Shown: positions 1 to 8,361, counted from the first letter of the stretch. The stretch is DNA of 64,000 nucleotides from Ruminococcus sp. UNK.MGS-30 (GCA_000980705.1 LBCK01000001.1:1-64000), one strand, 5' to 3'. Program-made: numbers and translations. The notes: a model not told the origin generated them from the sequence alone.

Positions 1-489
1 TGTATAAGAGACCGGTTTCACAAAGAACCGGGTCTTGCCGCTGCCGGAACCGCCGATTACAAGGATATTTTTGTTTCTTGCGTATTTCGGCTGCTTCGGG
101 CGGCTGTTCATGGTGAGCCGTTCCGTCTGCGTTAAGGGGATATTGTTCTCAAATACCGGGTCGGTGTACGGCTTTATGTCGTCAGCCCCGCCCCAACGCG
201 CCGAACCGTATTCTGTCCCGCGGCGGTATTTCTTCGCGTTCTTGCCTTTGGTGTAGATAATCAGCCGGACAATGACCGCCCCCGCAATGCCTAAAGCTAA
301 GTCTGCCGGGTGGAAGCTCGGCGCGATACTGGAAAAGGCGGCGGTAAAACCGTCCCCAAGATGTAGCAGCTTTGCGCTTGCGTCCGCGCCGGGGGAGAGC
401 CGGACAGCCGCGCCCACTTTATCAAAGAGCCAGACAAAGAGCAGATACGGGAGATTTAGGATAAGCAGCTTCTTGATTTCCGGCTTCAT
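1..489 (-). CDS. VirD4/TraG-type conjugative coupling ATPase, N-terminal part (cut by window edge)
   Basis: Coupling protein that links the relaxosome to the type IV secretion channel during conjugation of ICE elements. Only the first 163 codons are visible; the C-terminal ATPase core lies outside the window. Reading the minus strand from ATG 489 gives two hydrophobic segments (about residues 7-25 and 64-80), a basic stretch, then NILVIGGSGSGKTRFF near residue 140, a Walker A motif. The start overlaps the stop of the upstream PcfB gene as ATGA. PcfB followed by VirD4 is the standard order in Tn1549-like ICEs of Firmicutes. Family assignment is strong from the Walker A and neighbours; the exact element type is inferred. 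Confidence 0.85.
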   Translation of the reverse strand, partial: MKPEIKKLLILNLPYLLFVWLFDKVGAAVRLSPGADASAKLLHLGDGFTAAFSSIAPSFHPADLALGIAGAVIVRLIIYTKGKNAKKYRRGTEYGSARWGGADDIKPYTDPVFENNIPLTQTERLTMNSRPKQPKYARNKNILVIGGSGSGKTRFFVKPVSYT

Positions 490-962
490 AGCGATACCTC
501 CCTGTCCTTGTTCTTGACCTTTGCCCATTCCGCGTTTCTGCCCTGTGCAGCTTCTTTGAGGGTAGAGAGCAGCTTTCGGATTGAGGGCTTTTTCTCCTGT
601 GTCAGCTTTTTTGCGGAAAATTCCTTAAAGGCTGCGGTCAGTACGTCCGCGTCCCGCCCCTTGAAGAAAACCAGATAGCGGGGCGGGCTTTCCGTCGCGT
701 CCTTTTTCAGCGCAAAGTCGATACCGTACTTTTTCGCCGTACTCTCAAAGGCTTTGATATTGCCCTCGGTAATCTCAATGTTGGAAACGCCCGCGTTCTG
801 CTTCATAAGCTGCTTTAAGCTCTGCTTGCCCTGTGGCGGTTTTGCAAGCTGCTTTTTGCCCTTTGACAGTATGGCTTTCATTGCCTTTTGGAGCGTCTGC
901 GCGGTCAGCTTCCCGGTCTTGATGTAAAGGGCTATGGTCTTTTCGTTTACTTCGTCCTGCAA
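486..962 (-). CDS. PcfB family protein (DUF3801), conjugation accessory
   Basis: A 158-residue soluble protein of the PcfB/DUF3801 family, found next to the coupling ATPase in Firmicutes conjugative elements and thought to help recruit the relaxase complex. The match rests on the N-terminal EKTIALYIKTGKLTAQTLQK segment, the central KYGIDFALKKD and YLVFFKGRDADVLTAAFKEF segments, and a lysine-rich C-terminus. Translation appears to start at TTG 962, preceded by AAAGGAGG about 10 bases upstream. It ends in an ATGA overlap with the VirD4-like gene, so the two are translationally coupled. Confidence 0.85.
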   Translation of the reverse strand: MQDEVNEKTIALYIKTGKLTAQTLQKAMKAILSKGKKQLAKPPQGKQSLKQLMKQNAGVSNIEITEGNIKAFESTAKKYGIDFALKKDATESPPRYLVFFKGRDADVLTAAFKEFSAKKLTQEKKPSIRKLLSTLKEAAQGRNAEWAKVKNKDREVSL

Positions 963-1003
963 TTTGTCGCGTCCTCCTTTCGCGTTTCTTTATGGGGCGG
1001 CGG

Positions 1004-1225
1004 TCAGATACGCACCCGCAGCCCGTTCAAGTCCTCGGCTCTGATACCCACAAGATACCAGTTGTCGCCGTACTCAATCCGGGTCGGCTTCCACTTGCCC
1101 CGCACGAATACGTCAAAGCACTCGCCGCAATGCAAGCCCCCGTAGTAGCTGTTTAAGTCAAAGCGGATGTCGTAACGGTCGGTGCGCTCGTCAAATACCA
1201 ATGCTCCTGTCATTTTCTGTGCCAT
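1004..1225 (-). CDS. DUF5348 small protein of the conjugative element
   Basis: A 73-residue protein with the DUF5348 pattern: TGALVFDERTDRYDIRFD, then GLHCGECFDV and WYLVGI. Proteins of this family sit between the replication initiator and pcfB in Tn1549-like ICEs; their role is unknown. The frame continues upstream, but ATG 1225 is chosen because AAGGAGGATT precedes it at good spacing and the residues upstream have no family resemblance. It lies 31 bases after the rep gene's stop, on the same strand. Confidence 0.8.
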   Translation of the reverse strand: MAQKMTGALVFDERTDRYDIRFDLNSYYGGLHCGECFDVFVRGKWKPTRIEYGDNWYLVGIRAEDLNGLRVRI

Positions 1226-1256
1226 AATAAAATCCTCCTTTTGTGGTTGTGGGTGG

Positions 1257-2240
1257 TTACAGGCTTTCGCCCTCATTGCATGAATAATAGTCCGGGTCGC
1301 CGTACTGCGGCTTTTTCGGTGACAGTGCGCCGCTTGCCATGTCATGGGCGACAAGGGAAGTGTAGTAGTTGCCGATTGTGGACGGGGCGTTGAAAAGGGC
1401 GGCTTTCAGATATTGCTTGATGTTGCGGATTTTGGTTGTGTTCTCCCGCATACAGTCAAGCACAAAGCGGATATGCTCGCCGTCTAGTTTCATAAACTTT
1501 GACTTCACAAGCTCTGCCGGGTAGTCGTCCCCCGCAATCCGTACCCGCTTTCTGGCGGTGCATACGGTTTCAAGCATGAGGTCTACAATCTCGTCCAGCC
1601 TGTCACTGTCAAACTTCATGTCCTGTTTGAGAATGTGGTAGTCGATATTGTCCTTGATGATTTCCCGGTATATATCAACTGCGCTCTGTGCTGCCGCTTC
1701 CGTTCCTTTCCGTTCCGGCGGCGCAGCCGCTTCTCTGCAAGGAGAGGGGTTAGGGGAAAGGATAGGAATGGAATGGGTACTTGATAAATCTGTATTTGAT
1801 TTTTCTTTTTTTGGTAAGTCAGTTCTTTGTATATCTTTATTTAATTGCGTTGGATTTTCCAACGTAGGTTTTTCCAATGTTGGTTTTTCCTGCATTGGAT
1901 TATCCAATGTTGGATTTTCCAATGTAGGTAAATCCGGCGTAGGCGGCTGCGGCTGCTCGAATATCACATAGTCCGCGCCCCGCAAGCGTCCTTTCTCGTC
2001 GCGCTCCCTTGAACGGACGATATACCCGGCGCGTTCAAGTTCCTTAATGGCTTCGCGGATAGCGTCTATCTTCTCCCGGTTGATAAGGGATAAGCCTTTC
2101 AAGGTGTAGTCCCAATCTTCGGGGAGTGACAGCATTTGCGACAACAGCCCCTTTGCCTTTAGGGAAAGCTCCTTGTTGCGTAGGTGGTGGTTGCTCATTA
2201 CGGTATAGCCCTTGTTTCGTTCCACTCTGAAAACTGCCAT
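1257..2240 (-). CDS. Replication initiator-like protein (RepA_N winged helix plus DUF6017)
   Basis: A 327-residue protein. Residues 1-95 resemble the RepA_N/DnaD-like winged-helix domain of ICE and plasmid initiators (FRVERNKGYTVMSNHHLRNK, then LSLKAKGLLSQMLSLPEDWD). Residues about 195-327 match DUF6017 (IYREIIKDNIDYHIL and IRNIKQYLKAALFNAPST). Between them is a low-complexity linker of tandem P-T-L-E/D-N/K-P units (about residues 100-135). It probably starts plasmid-like replication of the excised ICE. ATG 2240 has AAAGGAG upstream. The 15-bp inverted repeat and terminator just upstream suggest its control region. Confidence 0.85.
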   Translation of the reverse strand: MAVFRVERNKGYTVMSNHHLRNKELSLKAKGLLSQMLSLPEDWDYTLKGLSLINREKIDAIREAIKELERAGYIVRSRERDEKGRLRGADYVIFEQPQPPTPDLPTLENPTLDNPMQEKPTLEKPTLENPTQLNKDIQRTDLPKKEKSNTDLSSTHSIPILSPNPSPCREAAAPPERKGTEAAAQSAVDIYREIIKDNIDYHILKQDMKFDSDRLDEIVDLMLETVCTARKRVRIAGDDYPAELVKSKFMKLDGEHIRFVLDCMRENTTKIRNIKQYLKAALFNAPSTIGNYYTSLVAHDMASGALSPKKPQYGDPDYYSCNEGESL

Positions 2241-2264
2241 AGTTCATAGCTCCTTTGCTTTGGA

Positions 2265-2382
2265 TTTGTTACGCAGTAGAAGCGCGGTTTCGGGGGATAA
2301 GGTATAAATCCCTTTCCGCGCCAGATACGCGCCCGGAAAACCGCTTGTAGCAAGGCTTTTTCTGCCCCTACTGCGTAACAAA
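2265..2382. repeat. 15-bp perfect inverted repeat upstream of the rep gene
   Basis: TTTGTTACGCAGTAG at 2265-2279 and its exact reverse complement CTACTGCGTAACAAA at 2368-2382, 88 bases apart, lie immediately upstream of the initiator gene. The position suits initiator or regulator binding, or a transfer or replication origin, but no function is shown by sequence alone. Confidence 0.75.
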
Positions 2383-2387
2383 GGGCA

Positions 2388-2439
2388 TGAAAAAAGCGGC
2401 GTTCCTGTTCTCCCATGTAGAGAGTAAGAAACGCCGCTT
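2388..2439 (-). terminator. Candidate intrinsic terminator, minus strand
   Basis: A 10-bp perfect stem, AAGCGGCGTT at 2394-2403 against AACGCCGCTT at 2430-2439, with a 26-base loop. On the minus strand it runs into six T residues. The loop is longer than usual, so function is uncertain. It would stop transcription entering the ICE from the recombinase side. Confidence 0.5.
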
Positions 2440-2474
2440 CTGCGTCGTATTCAGTTTTTAGTACAATACCCTGC

Positions 2475-3944
2475 TTGTCCGTCGCTCGAAAAACCTTGAT
2501 TTTCCAGTGTTTTCAAAAGTATCGTTATCTAACGTCAGCTTTTGAAAGACCAGCATTTCAAAAAATGATGACAGATGTTGAGAATGGTCTGATTGGTACA
2601 ATTATCGTTAAGGATATGTCACGTTTGGGAAGAAATTATCTGATGGTGGGACAGTATACAGAGATTATTTTTCCGGAATACAATGTTCGATTTGTGGCAA
2701 TTAGCGATAATGTGGATTCCGCAGAGGGACTGAGTGACCTTATACCGTTCAGCAATCTTATCAACGAATGGTATGCAAAGGATATTTCCAAGAAAATGAG
2801 GGCGATGATTACTCAAAAGGGCAACTCTGGCAGACGACTTTGCAGCAGAGCAATCTACGGGTATAAGAAATCACCTGAAGACAAAGAAAAATGGATAATA
2901 GACGAGTATGCTGCTTCTGTTGTTAGGCGAATTTATGAGCTTTATATAAGCGGAAATGGTGTGTCAAGAATAGCAAACATTCTTCGGGATGAAAAAATCC
3001 AGCGACCGTTTGTCTACCTTTATCAAAAAGAATCTGATACGCCATATGAATGGACAGGTGCAACTATAACCGTGATTATTACAAATCGTGAATATTGCGG
3101 TGACACAGTGAATTTCAAGACACATAAGCCTTCTTATAAAAGCAAGAAAATCATAAAAAATCCGCCGGAACTGCAACGTGTTTTTTTAGATACTCACCCA
3201 GCTATCATTGACAGAGTGATATTTGAAAAGGCACAAAACCGATATGCTAAAAGATGCAGAAAAAAGAAAAGTAAAACAAAAGATACGCTTTTCACTGGAT
3301 ATGTATACTGCAAAGATTGCAAATCCAGATTTCATGTATTTAGGCATAAAGCTCGTGGCAACATGATTGTAAGTTATGAGTGTTCTGGTTATAGAAAGCA
3401 GCAAAAAAAATGCACCTATCATCGTATTGATGAAGATGCACTAAAGCAATGTGTATTGCAGAAAATCAAACTTATGTGGTACGAAGCCAAGAGTGATATT
3501 CGGTCATTTAAAGCCAAAGTAAGAAAAAGGCTGAATGCCGATGAAACAGCATCCAGAAGCAAAATCCAATCAGAAATAGATGCTGCACAAACTCGAATTG
3601 CTGAGATTGATAAGTATGTACAGGGTTTGTTTGAAGCAAAAGTTCGTAACGAAATTGATTCAGATATTTTCGGAAGTTTATCAAAAACATACACTGAAGA
3701 AAAGGCTGAACTGAATGCAAAAATTGCAGACCTGATTTTACAGGAAAATAGTGCAAAAGATGCATATCAGAAAATCAATAGATTGTATGAAGCAATTGAA
3801 AAATACGACAGCATTACAGAGCTTACTTCCGAAGTCTTATCTGATTTTGTTGACCGTATTGAAGTTGGCGAACATTTGAAAGGCACAAAGGAACAGAAAA
3901 TTGACGTGTTTTTTGTAGGTGTTGGACTTATGGACACGTTATGA
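2475..3944 (+). pseudogene. Large serine recombinase (TndX/Tn4451 type), N-terminally truncated
   Basis: The readable part matches large serine recombinases of mobile elements from FERPAFQKMMTDVENG onward: the VKDMSRLGRNYL motif of the resolvase fold, a recombinase domain (about residues 115-300), a zinc ribbon (CKDC, then C-x9-C), a long coiled coil, and a DUF4368-like C-terminal end. The first 50-60 residues of a normal family member, including the catalytic serine in the usual LYCRLSRDD-type motif, are absent. The frame can only be opened from TTG 2475, without a ribosome binding site. It is therefore probably a remnant made where this gene was joined to the ICE edge. The DNA is visibly more AT-rich than the chromosome after 4160, consistent with transfer. 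Confidence 0.8.
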
Positions 3945-4233
3945 AATCGTGTTCCCCATGCGAATTACAACTACATTTATTTACATTTTTCGACACTCTA
4001 CATAGAAAAATATTCTTGCTGATTATGTATATTGCACAAAAGTAATCATATGCAAAGCCTTGTTATACACACTACAGACAAATTCGAGCAAAAAGAGAAA
4101 GTGATACCTGCGTTTTCTCAAATATCCAAAGACCAAATCAAAAGCTAAAGAAGTACCTTTTTGTTCATTGCCATGACGTCGCCTCACGCATACCGTACAA
4201 TCCCCCGGGCATACACTGTTCCGAGGTGATTCG
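3945..4233. other. Intergenic junction between mobile DNA and the chromosome
   Basis: These 289 bases hold no recognisable gene. The first 210 or so are AT-rich like the recombinase gene; composition changes to the GC-rich chromosomal type around 4160-4190, shortly before sigK. The mobile-element attachment site is probably in this stretch, but the matching end is outside the window, so no direct repeat can be shown. Confidence 0.5.
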
Positions 4234-4911
4234 ATGTTTTTGCAATTTTTCCAGCAGCTCTTCTGTTTTTTTCTCCACGTGGGCGAAACCGGCTCGTTCC
4301 GCAAGCCCCTGCGCCGGGAGGAGGAGCAAGCGTGTTTCGAGGCGTTGGCGGCAGGCGACCGCAGCGCCCGGGAAAAGCTGATCCTGCACAATATGCGGCT
4401 GGTGGCGCACGTCATCAAAAAATACGGGATGCCCCAGCCGGAACAGGAGGAACTGATTTCCATCGGCACGGTCGGACTGGTAAAGGCAGTGGACTCCTTC
4501 GACTGCACCAAAGGTGCAAGGTTCGCCACCTACGCCAGCAAGTGCATCAACAATGAGATCCTGATGAACTTCCGGAGCCAGAAAAAACACGCCGACCAGA
4601 TCTACATGGGCGAACCCATCGAGACGGACGGCGACGGCAACCAGCTGACGCTGATGGACATTATCGACGACGGCACGAACCTGCCGGAGATGGTGGATAC
4701 GCTGATCCAGTCGAAACAGCTGTACCAATATCTGGAACGCTGTCTGACCCCACGGGAGACGGAGATCCTGGTGCATCGCTACGGACTGTACGGCTGCGCA
4801 CCCATGACCCAGCGTGAAGTGGCGAAACAGCTGGGCATTTCCCGGTCGTACATTTCCCGGCTGGAAAAGCACGCCATTGAAAAGCTGCGCCAGGCGTATC
4901 AAGGGCAATAA
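4234..4911 (+). CDS. sigK: RNA polymerase sporulation sigma factor, SigK-like
   Basis: A 225-residue sigma-70 family protein. It begins with a hydrophobic, phenylalanine-rich leader (MFLQFFQQLFCFFLHVG), like the membrane-associated pro-sequence of SigK, followed by SFRKPLRREEE. Region 2 includes NMRLVAHVIKKYG, EELISIGTVGLVKAVDSFD and GARFATYASKCINNEILMNF; region 4 includes TPRETEILVHRYGLYG and QREVAKQLGISRSYISRLEK. SigK directs late mother-cell transcription in endospore formers. ATG 4234 has GAGGTGA upstream. The gene is complete, with no intervening element inside it, although a serine recombinase remnant lies 290 bases upstream. SigE is the main alternative; the leader and length favour SigK. 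Confidence 0.85.
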   Translation: MFLQFFQQLFCFFLHVGETGSFRKPLRREEEQACFEALAAGDRSAREKLILHNMRLVAHVIKKYGMPQPEQEELISIGTVGLVKAVDSFDCTKGARFATYASKCINNEILMNFRSQKKHADQIYMGEPIETDGDGNQLTLMDIIDDGTNLPEMVDTLIQSKQLYQYLERCLTPRETEILVHRYGLYGCAPMTQREVAKQLGISRSYISRLEKHAIEKLRQAYQGQ

Positions 4912-4915
4912 CGCA

Positions 4916-4947
4916 AAAAAGCCGTGAACGGATTCGCTCACGGCTTT
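4916..4947 (+). terminator. Intrinsic terminator after sigK
   Basis: GCCGTGA (4921-4927) pairs with TCACGGC (4938-4944), flanked by A residues before and T residues after, starting 10 bases past the sigK stop. Confidence 0.8.
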
Positions 4948-4961
4948 CGGTTTCAATTTTG

Positions 4962-5133
4962 GGCAACACCGCACAAAGCTTGTGCGGAAGATGCGTAGCC
5001 AGATTTTTCGACAGATTGCATAGAAATTCCGCAGGCATACTGTCGTATGGCAAGGAATTTCTGGGCAATATGACGGAAAATCAGCAAGCAGATTGCGTAC
5101 AAAGCCGCCAGGCGGGCTTTGTGCGGTGTTGCC
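4962..5133. mobile_element. 172-bp palindromic MITE-like element, copy 1
   Basis: The ends are an 18-bp perfect inverted repeat: GGCAACACCGCACAAAGC at 4962-4979 and GCTTTGTGCGGTGTTGCC at 5116-5133. Inside, AGAAATTCC (5022-5030) pairs with GGAATTTCT (5054-5062), flanked by TTGC and GCAA, so most of the element folds on itself. There is no coding capacity. It sits between two convergent transcription units. Shorter relatives occur at 38945-39011, 24966-24994 and perhaps 56461-56484, which argues for a dispersed family moved or copied in trans. Confidence 0.8.
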
Positions 5134-5144
5134 TTTGGTCGGGA

Positions 5145-6659
5145 TTATGCGCTGTACGGCAGGGTGTCCACGATATGCACCAGGAATTGCAGCAGAACAA
5201 CTGCATCGCCGCTGCCGGGTTCGCCGTCGCCGTTGCAGTCGGCGTTTTTCTTTGCGGTATCATCCAGCGTGATGGCGCCGGAGCAGAACTTGTTCAGCAG
5301 AACAGCGTCTGTGATGTCCACTCGCCCATCCAGGTTGATGTCGCCGCAGACGAGACCTCCAGTGATTGGTGCGGCGGTGGTTGTGGTGGTTTCTGTGGTG
5401 GAAGTGGTTGTTGTAGTCGTCACCGGTGGCGTGTCAGAGTCATCCAGAGCCACAAAGGGGAAGCCGAACATTTCCGCATACCGCTCGGCGTAGGTGTCCT
5501 TGTAGCCGTACATGGTCAGCTTGGTATCATAGGTAAACGCCATGTAATGGATACCCGTCACGCTTTTCGGAATGACGATCTTTTCCAGATTGTCGCAGTT
5601 GGCAAAGGCATCATCTTCGATCAGCGTAATGCCTTCTTCCAGTGTGACCTCTTTCAGCCGTTTCCCGTCTTTATAAGCACCGGCAGGAATTTTGCCCTCT
5701 TTGTGCTTGACAGTCAGCTGGGTAACATTTGTAGCAACACTGACAACTTCTCCCTCTTGACCGTAGGTATCTTCTGTGGTAAATTTGATATCCGCATCAC
5801 AATTGGAAAATGCTCCCTCTTTGATACCCGTTTTAGAGCCTAAAAATGTAATAGACTTCAGATTGGTACAGTCCTTAAAAGCTTCCTCTCCGATATACTT
5901 CACGCTGTCCGAGATCGTGATTTCCGTCAAACCGGTACAGCCGGAAAAAACACACTCTCCGATACTCGTCACGCTGTCCGGGATTGTGATTTCCGTCAGA
6001 CTGGTACAGCGGGAAAAAGCACCATAATAAGAATATCCATCGTAGTATTGCCCTTCGATATCTGTCACGCTGTCCGGGAGCGTGATTTCGGTCAGGCTGG
6101 TACAGCCGGAAAAAGTACCACTTTCGATACTCGTCACGCTGTCCGGGATCGTGATTTCCGTCAGACTGGTACAGCGGGAAAAAGCCTGCTCTCCGATACT
6201 CGTCACGCTGTCCGGGATCGTGATTTTCGCCAAACCGGTACAGTAGTAAAAAGCTCTCTCTCCGATACTCGTCACGCTGTCCGGGATCGTGATTTCCGTC
6301 AGACTGGTACAGTTGGAAAAAGCATAATCTTCGATACTCGTCACGCTGTCCGGGATCGTGATTTCCGTCAAACCGGTACAGTTGGAAAAAGCTTCCTTTC
6401 CGATACTCGTCACGAATTTTCCATCGATTTCTATAGGAATATTTACTTTTCTAACATATTCATAACATCTAGCGATTTCAATTTCTCCTGTATCCGTCAC
6501 ATTATAATACAGACCTTCATATGTGATGCCATCGTAAGCACTCGCTGATAACACCGTTCCCATGCTTTCCTGCACGCTCTCCACCCCAGACAGCCCCGCA
6601 CCGCCCACGCAAAGCACGCCTGCGGTCACTGATGCAAGAACTTTTTTCCATAACTTCAT
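5145..6659 (-). CDS. Secreted BspA-type leucine-rich repeat protein with C-terminal dockerin
   Basis: A 504-residue exported protein. After a signal peptide (KKVLASVTAGVLCVGGAGL) come eight or more BspA/TpLRR repeats of about 23 residues (pattern LTEITIPDSVTSIGE-AFS-C), then a degenerate LRR segment, a Thr-rich linker, and a dockerin with two Ca-binding segments (DINLDGRVDITDAVLLNK and DCNGDGEPGSGDAVVLL). The dockerin would attach it to a cell-wall or free cellulosome scaffold; the LRR part probably binds protein or carbohydrate ligands. An upstream in-frame codon exists, but ATG 6659 is chosen because GGAGG lies 9 bases before it. A consensus promoter lies at 6704-6732. No catalytic domain is seen. 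Confidence 0.88.
   Translation of the reverse strand: MKLWKKVLASVTAGVLCVGGAGLSGVESVQESMGTVLSASAYDGITYEGLYYNVTDTGEIEIARCYEYVRKVNIPIEIDGKFVTSIGKEAFSNCTGLTEITIPDSVTSIEDYAFSNCTSLTEITIPDSVTSIGERAFYYCTGLAKITIPDSVTSIGEQAFSRCTSLTEITIPDSVTSIESGTFSGCTSLTEITLPDSVTDIEGQYYDGYSYYGAFSRCTSLTEITIPDSVTSIGECVFSGCTGLTEITISDSVKYIGEEAFKDCTNLKSITFLGSKTGIKEGAFSNCDADIKFTTEDTYGQEGEVVSVATNVTQLTVKHKEGKIPAGAYKDGKRLKEVTLEEGITLIEDDAFANCDNLEKIVIPKSVTGIHYMAFTYDTKLTMYGYKDTYAERYAEMFGFPFVALDDSDTPPVTTTTTTSTTETTTTTAAPITGGLVCGDINLDGRVDITDAVLLNKFCSGAITLDDTAKKNADCNGDGEPGSGDAVVLLQFLVHIVDTLPYSA
6125..6420 (-). repeat. 69-bp tandem repeats encoding LRR units
   Basis: The motif CGATACTCGTCACG recurs at 6125, 6194, 6263, 6332 and 6401, exactly every 69 bases (23 codons). 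Long stretches are nearly identical at the DNA level, not just the protein level. Related, less regular units continue down to about 5880. Confidence 0.9.
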
Positions 6660-6703
6660 TTTGCCATTCCTCCATATCATTTTTAGCAATCTATAATACC
6701 ATT

Positions 6704-6732
6704 ATTATATCACATTGATCCAGAAATGTCAA
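6704..6732 (-). promoter_or_regulatory. SigA-type promoter of the LRR-dockerin gene
   Basis: On the minus strand: -35 TTGACA (6727-6732), 17-bp spacer, -10 TATAAT (6704-6709). This is a full consensus match 45-73 bases upstream of the start codon. Confidence 0.85.
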
Positions 6733-6755
6733 CTCTTCTTCCTCATTTCTGCAAC

Positions 6756-6794
6756 AAAAAAGCCAGCCCCTGCACATACAGAAACCAGCTTTTT
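6756..6794 (-). terminator. Candidate terminator after putP
   Basis: On the minus strand AAAAAGCTGG and a facing GGCTGGC form a hairpin that includes G-U pairs and ends in six T residues (6756-6761). It starts about 22 bases past the putP stop. Confidence 0.55.
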
Positions 6795-6816
6795 GCAATA
6801 TTCACTTGTCAGCTTT

Positions 6817-8361
6817 TTACTTCTGTTTCATCTCCGCAGAGACCGCCTCGAACTCGTCCACGATCTCCTGTTCCGGTGCCTTGGTCAGCAGAGAGACCAC
6901 CACAATGGCGATCAGCGCACACAGAAACGCCGGCAGCAGCTCATAGATGGCAAACACACCGCCCAGCTTGCTGATGGCAAACTTCCACACGAAGATCATG
7001 ACGCCGCCGGTAATCATGCCAGCCAGTGCGCCGTACTTGTTGGAACGTTTCCAGAACAGCGCCGTCAGCACTACCGGACCAAAGGTTGCGCCGAATCCTG
7101 CCCATGCGAAGGATACCACACGGAACACCGAGCTGTTCTGATCCCACGCCAGAATAACACCCAGCACAGCGATAATCAGCAGAACCAGACGAGCCGCCAG
7201 CATGGACTGCTTTTCCGACAGCTTGACGTGGAACACGCCTTTCAGCAGATTCTCCGACATACTGGACGATGCCGCCAGCAGCTGAGAGTCCGAAGTAGAC
7301 ATGGTGCAGGCAAGGATGCCGGCGAAGATCAGTCCGGCGATGAGCGCCGCACCTACGCTGTGCTTGCTGAGTACAGTAGCCATTTCCAGAACGATGGTCT
7401 CCGATGCAGACGCCGTTTCCAGCGGTGCAACTGTGCCGTTTGCAGTCAGCGCATTGCCGATAATACCGATCAGAATGGCAACGCCCATGGCAATGACCAC
7501 CCAGATAGAGGCAATGCGGCGGGAAACCTTGACCTTGTTCTTGTCGTCGATCGCCATAAAGCGCAGGAGAATGTGAGGCATACCGAAATAACCCAGACCC
7601 CACGCCAGGGTGGAAACGATGCTCAGACCGCCGTAAGAGACCAGCTCGCCGTCTGCTGTCCGGGTACTGGTAAAGCTAAGGTAATTCTCGATGCCTCTCG
7701 CATTTTCCATCACATTATCCATGCCGCCGGCTGTGTGGATGCCGTAAACCACCAGAACCACCAGCGCCGAAGTCATCACGATGCTCTGGATCAGGTCAGT
7801 AAAGCTTGCCGCCAGGAATCCGCCCAGGCAGGTGTATGCGATAATGATAACGGCGCTGATAATCATTGCCATATGGTAATCCCAGCCGAACAGCTGATTG
7901 AACAGCTTGCCGCAGGCAGAAAAGCCCGATGCAGTATACGGCACGAAGAACACCAGAATAATCACAGCGGCAATTCCCATCAGCACGTGCTTGTTGTCAC
8001 GATAGCGGTTGGAAAAAAAGTCCGGGATGGTGATGGCGTTTCCGCATCTCTGGGAATACACCCGGAGCCGCTTTGCCACCAGCAGCCAGTTCAGATAAGT
8101 ACCGATGGCGAGACCGATCGCCGTCCAGCCTACCTCCGCACAGCCGCTCAGATACGCCAGTCCCGGCAGTCCCATCAGCAGATAGCTGCTCATGTCCGAT
8201 GCCTCCGCACTCATGGCAGAGACGATGGGACCGAGCCGCCGTCCTCCCAGATAAAAGTCTCCGACACTGCTGTTCTTTTTGGAGTATATCACGCCGATCA
8301 CGACCATCATTGCCATATACACCAGAATAGCGATCAGAATACACAAAACTGATTTTGTCAC
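6817..8361 (-). CDS. putP: Sodium/solute symporter, PutP (sodium/proline) type
   Basis: A 514-residue integral membrane protein of the solute:sodium symporter family, closest in look to Na+/proline symporters. It has about 13 hydrophobic segments, the early GDFYLGGRRLGPIVSAMSA motif, SDMSSYLLMGLPG, and AFSWAG-like SFAWAGFGATFGPVVL near residue 425. It imports an amino acid, probably proline, with sodium. It starts at GTG 8361 with AAGGAG 12-13 bases upstream. It stands alone, with its own promoter (8449-8477) and a candidate terminator. Substrate identity is inferred from family only. Confidence 0.88.
   Translation of the reverse strand: MTKSVLCILIAILVYMAMMVVIGVIYSKKNSSVGDFYLGGRRLGPIVSAMSAEASDMSSYLLMGLPGLAYLSGCAEVGWTAIGLAIGTYLNWLLVAKRLRVYSQRCGNAITIPDFFSNRYRDNKHVLMGIAAVIILVFFVPYTASGFSACGKLFNQLFGWDYHMAMIISAVIIIAYTCLGGFLAASFTDLIQSIVMTSALVVLVVYGIHTAGGMDNVMENARGIENYLSFTSTRTADGELVSYGGLSIVSTLAWGLGYFGMPHILLRFMAIDDKNKVKVSRRIASIWVVIAMGVAILIGIIGNALTANGTVAPLETASASETIVLEMATVLSKHSVGAALIAGLIFAGILACTMSTSDSQLLAASSSMSENLLKGVFHVKLSEKQSMLAARLVLLIIAVLGVILAWDQNSSVFRVVSFAWAGFGATFGPVVLTALFWKRSNKYGALAGMITGGVMIFVWKFAISKLGGVFAIYELLPAFLCALIAIVVVSLLTKAPEQEIVDEFEAVSAEMKQK

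Noticed and set aside
2198..2416. A 72-codon minus-strand frame before the rep gene
   Set aside because: It overlaps the rep start, runs through the inverted repeat and terminator hairpin, and lacks a ribosome binding site.
4189..4217. CATACACT (4210-4217) as a SigE -10 box for sigK
   Set aside because: The implied transcription start falls within the sigK ribosome binding site, leaving almost no leader, and the -35 match is poor.
4234..4911. A skin-like interruption of sigK
   Set aside because: The gene reads through completely with conserved regions 2 and 4 intact.
6715..8352. A 545-codon plus-strand frame across putP
   Set aside because: It is antisense to a clear transporter gene and its product is a His/Gln-rich string without domain features.
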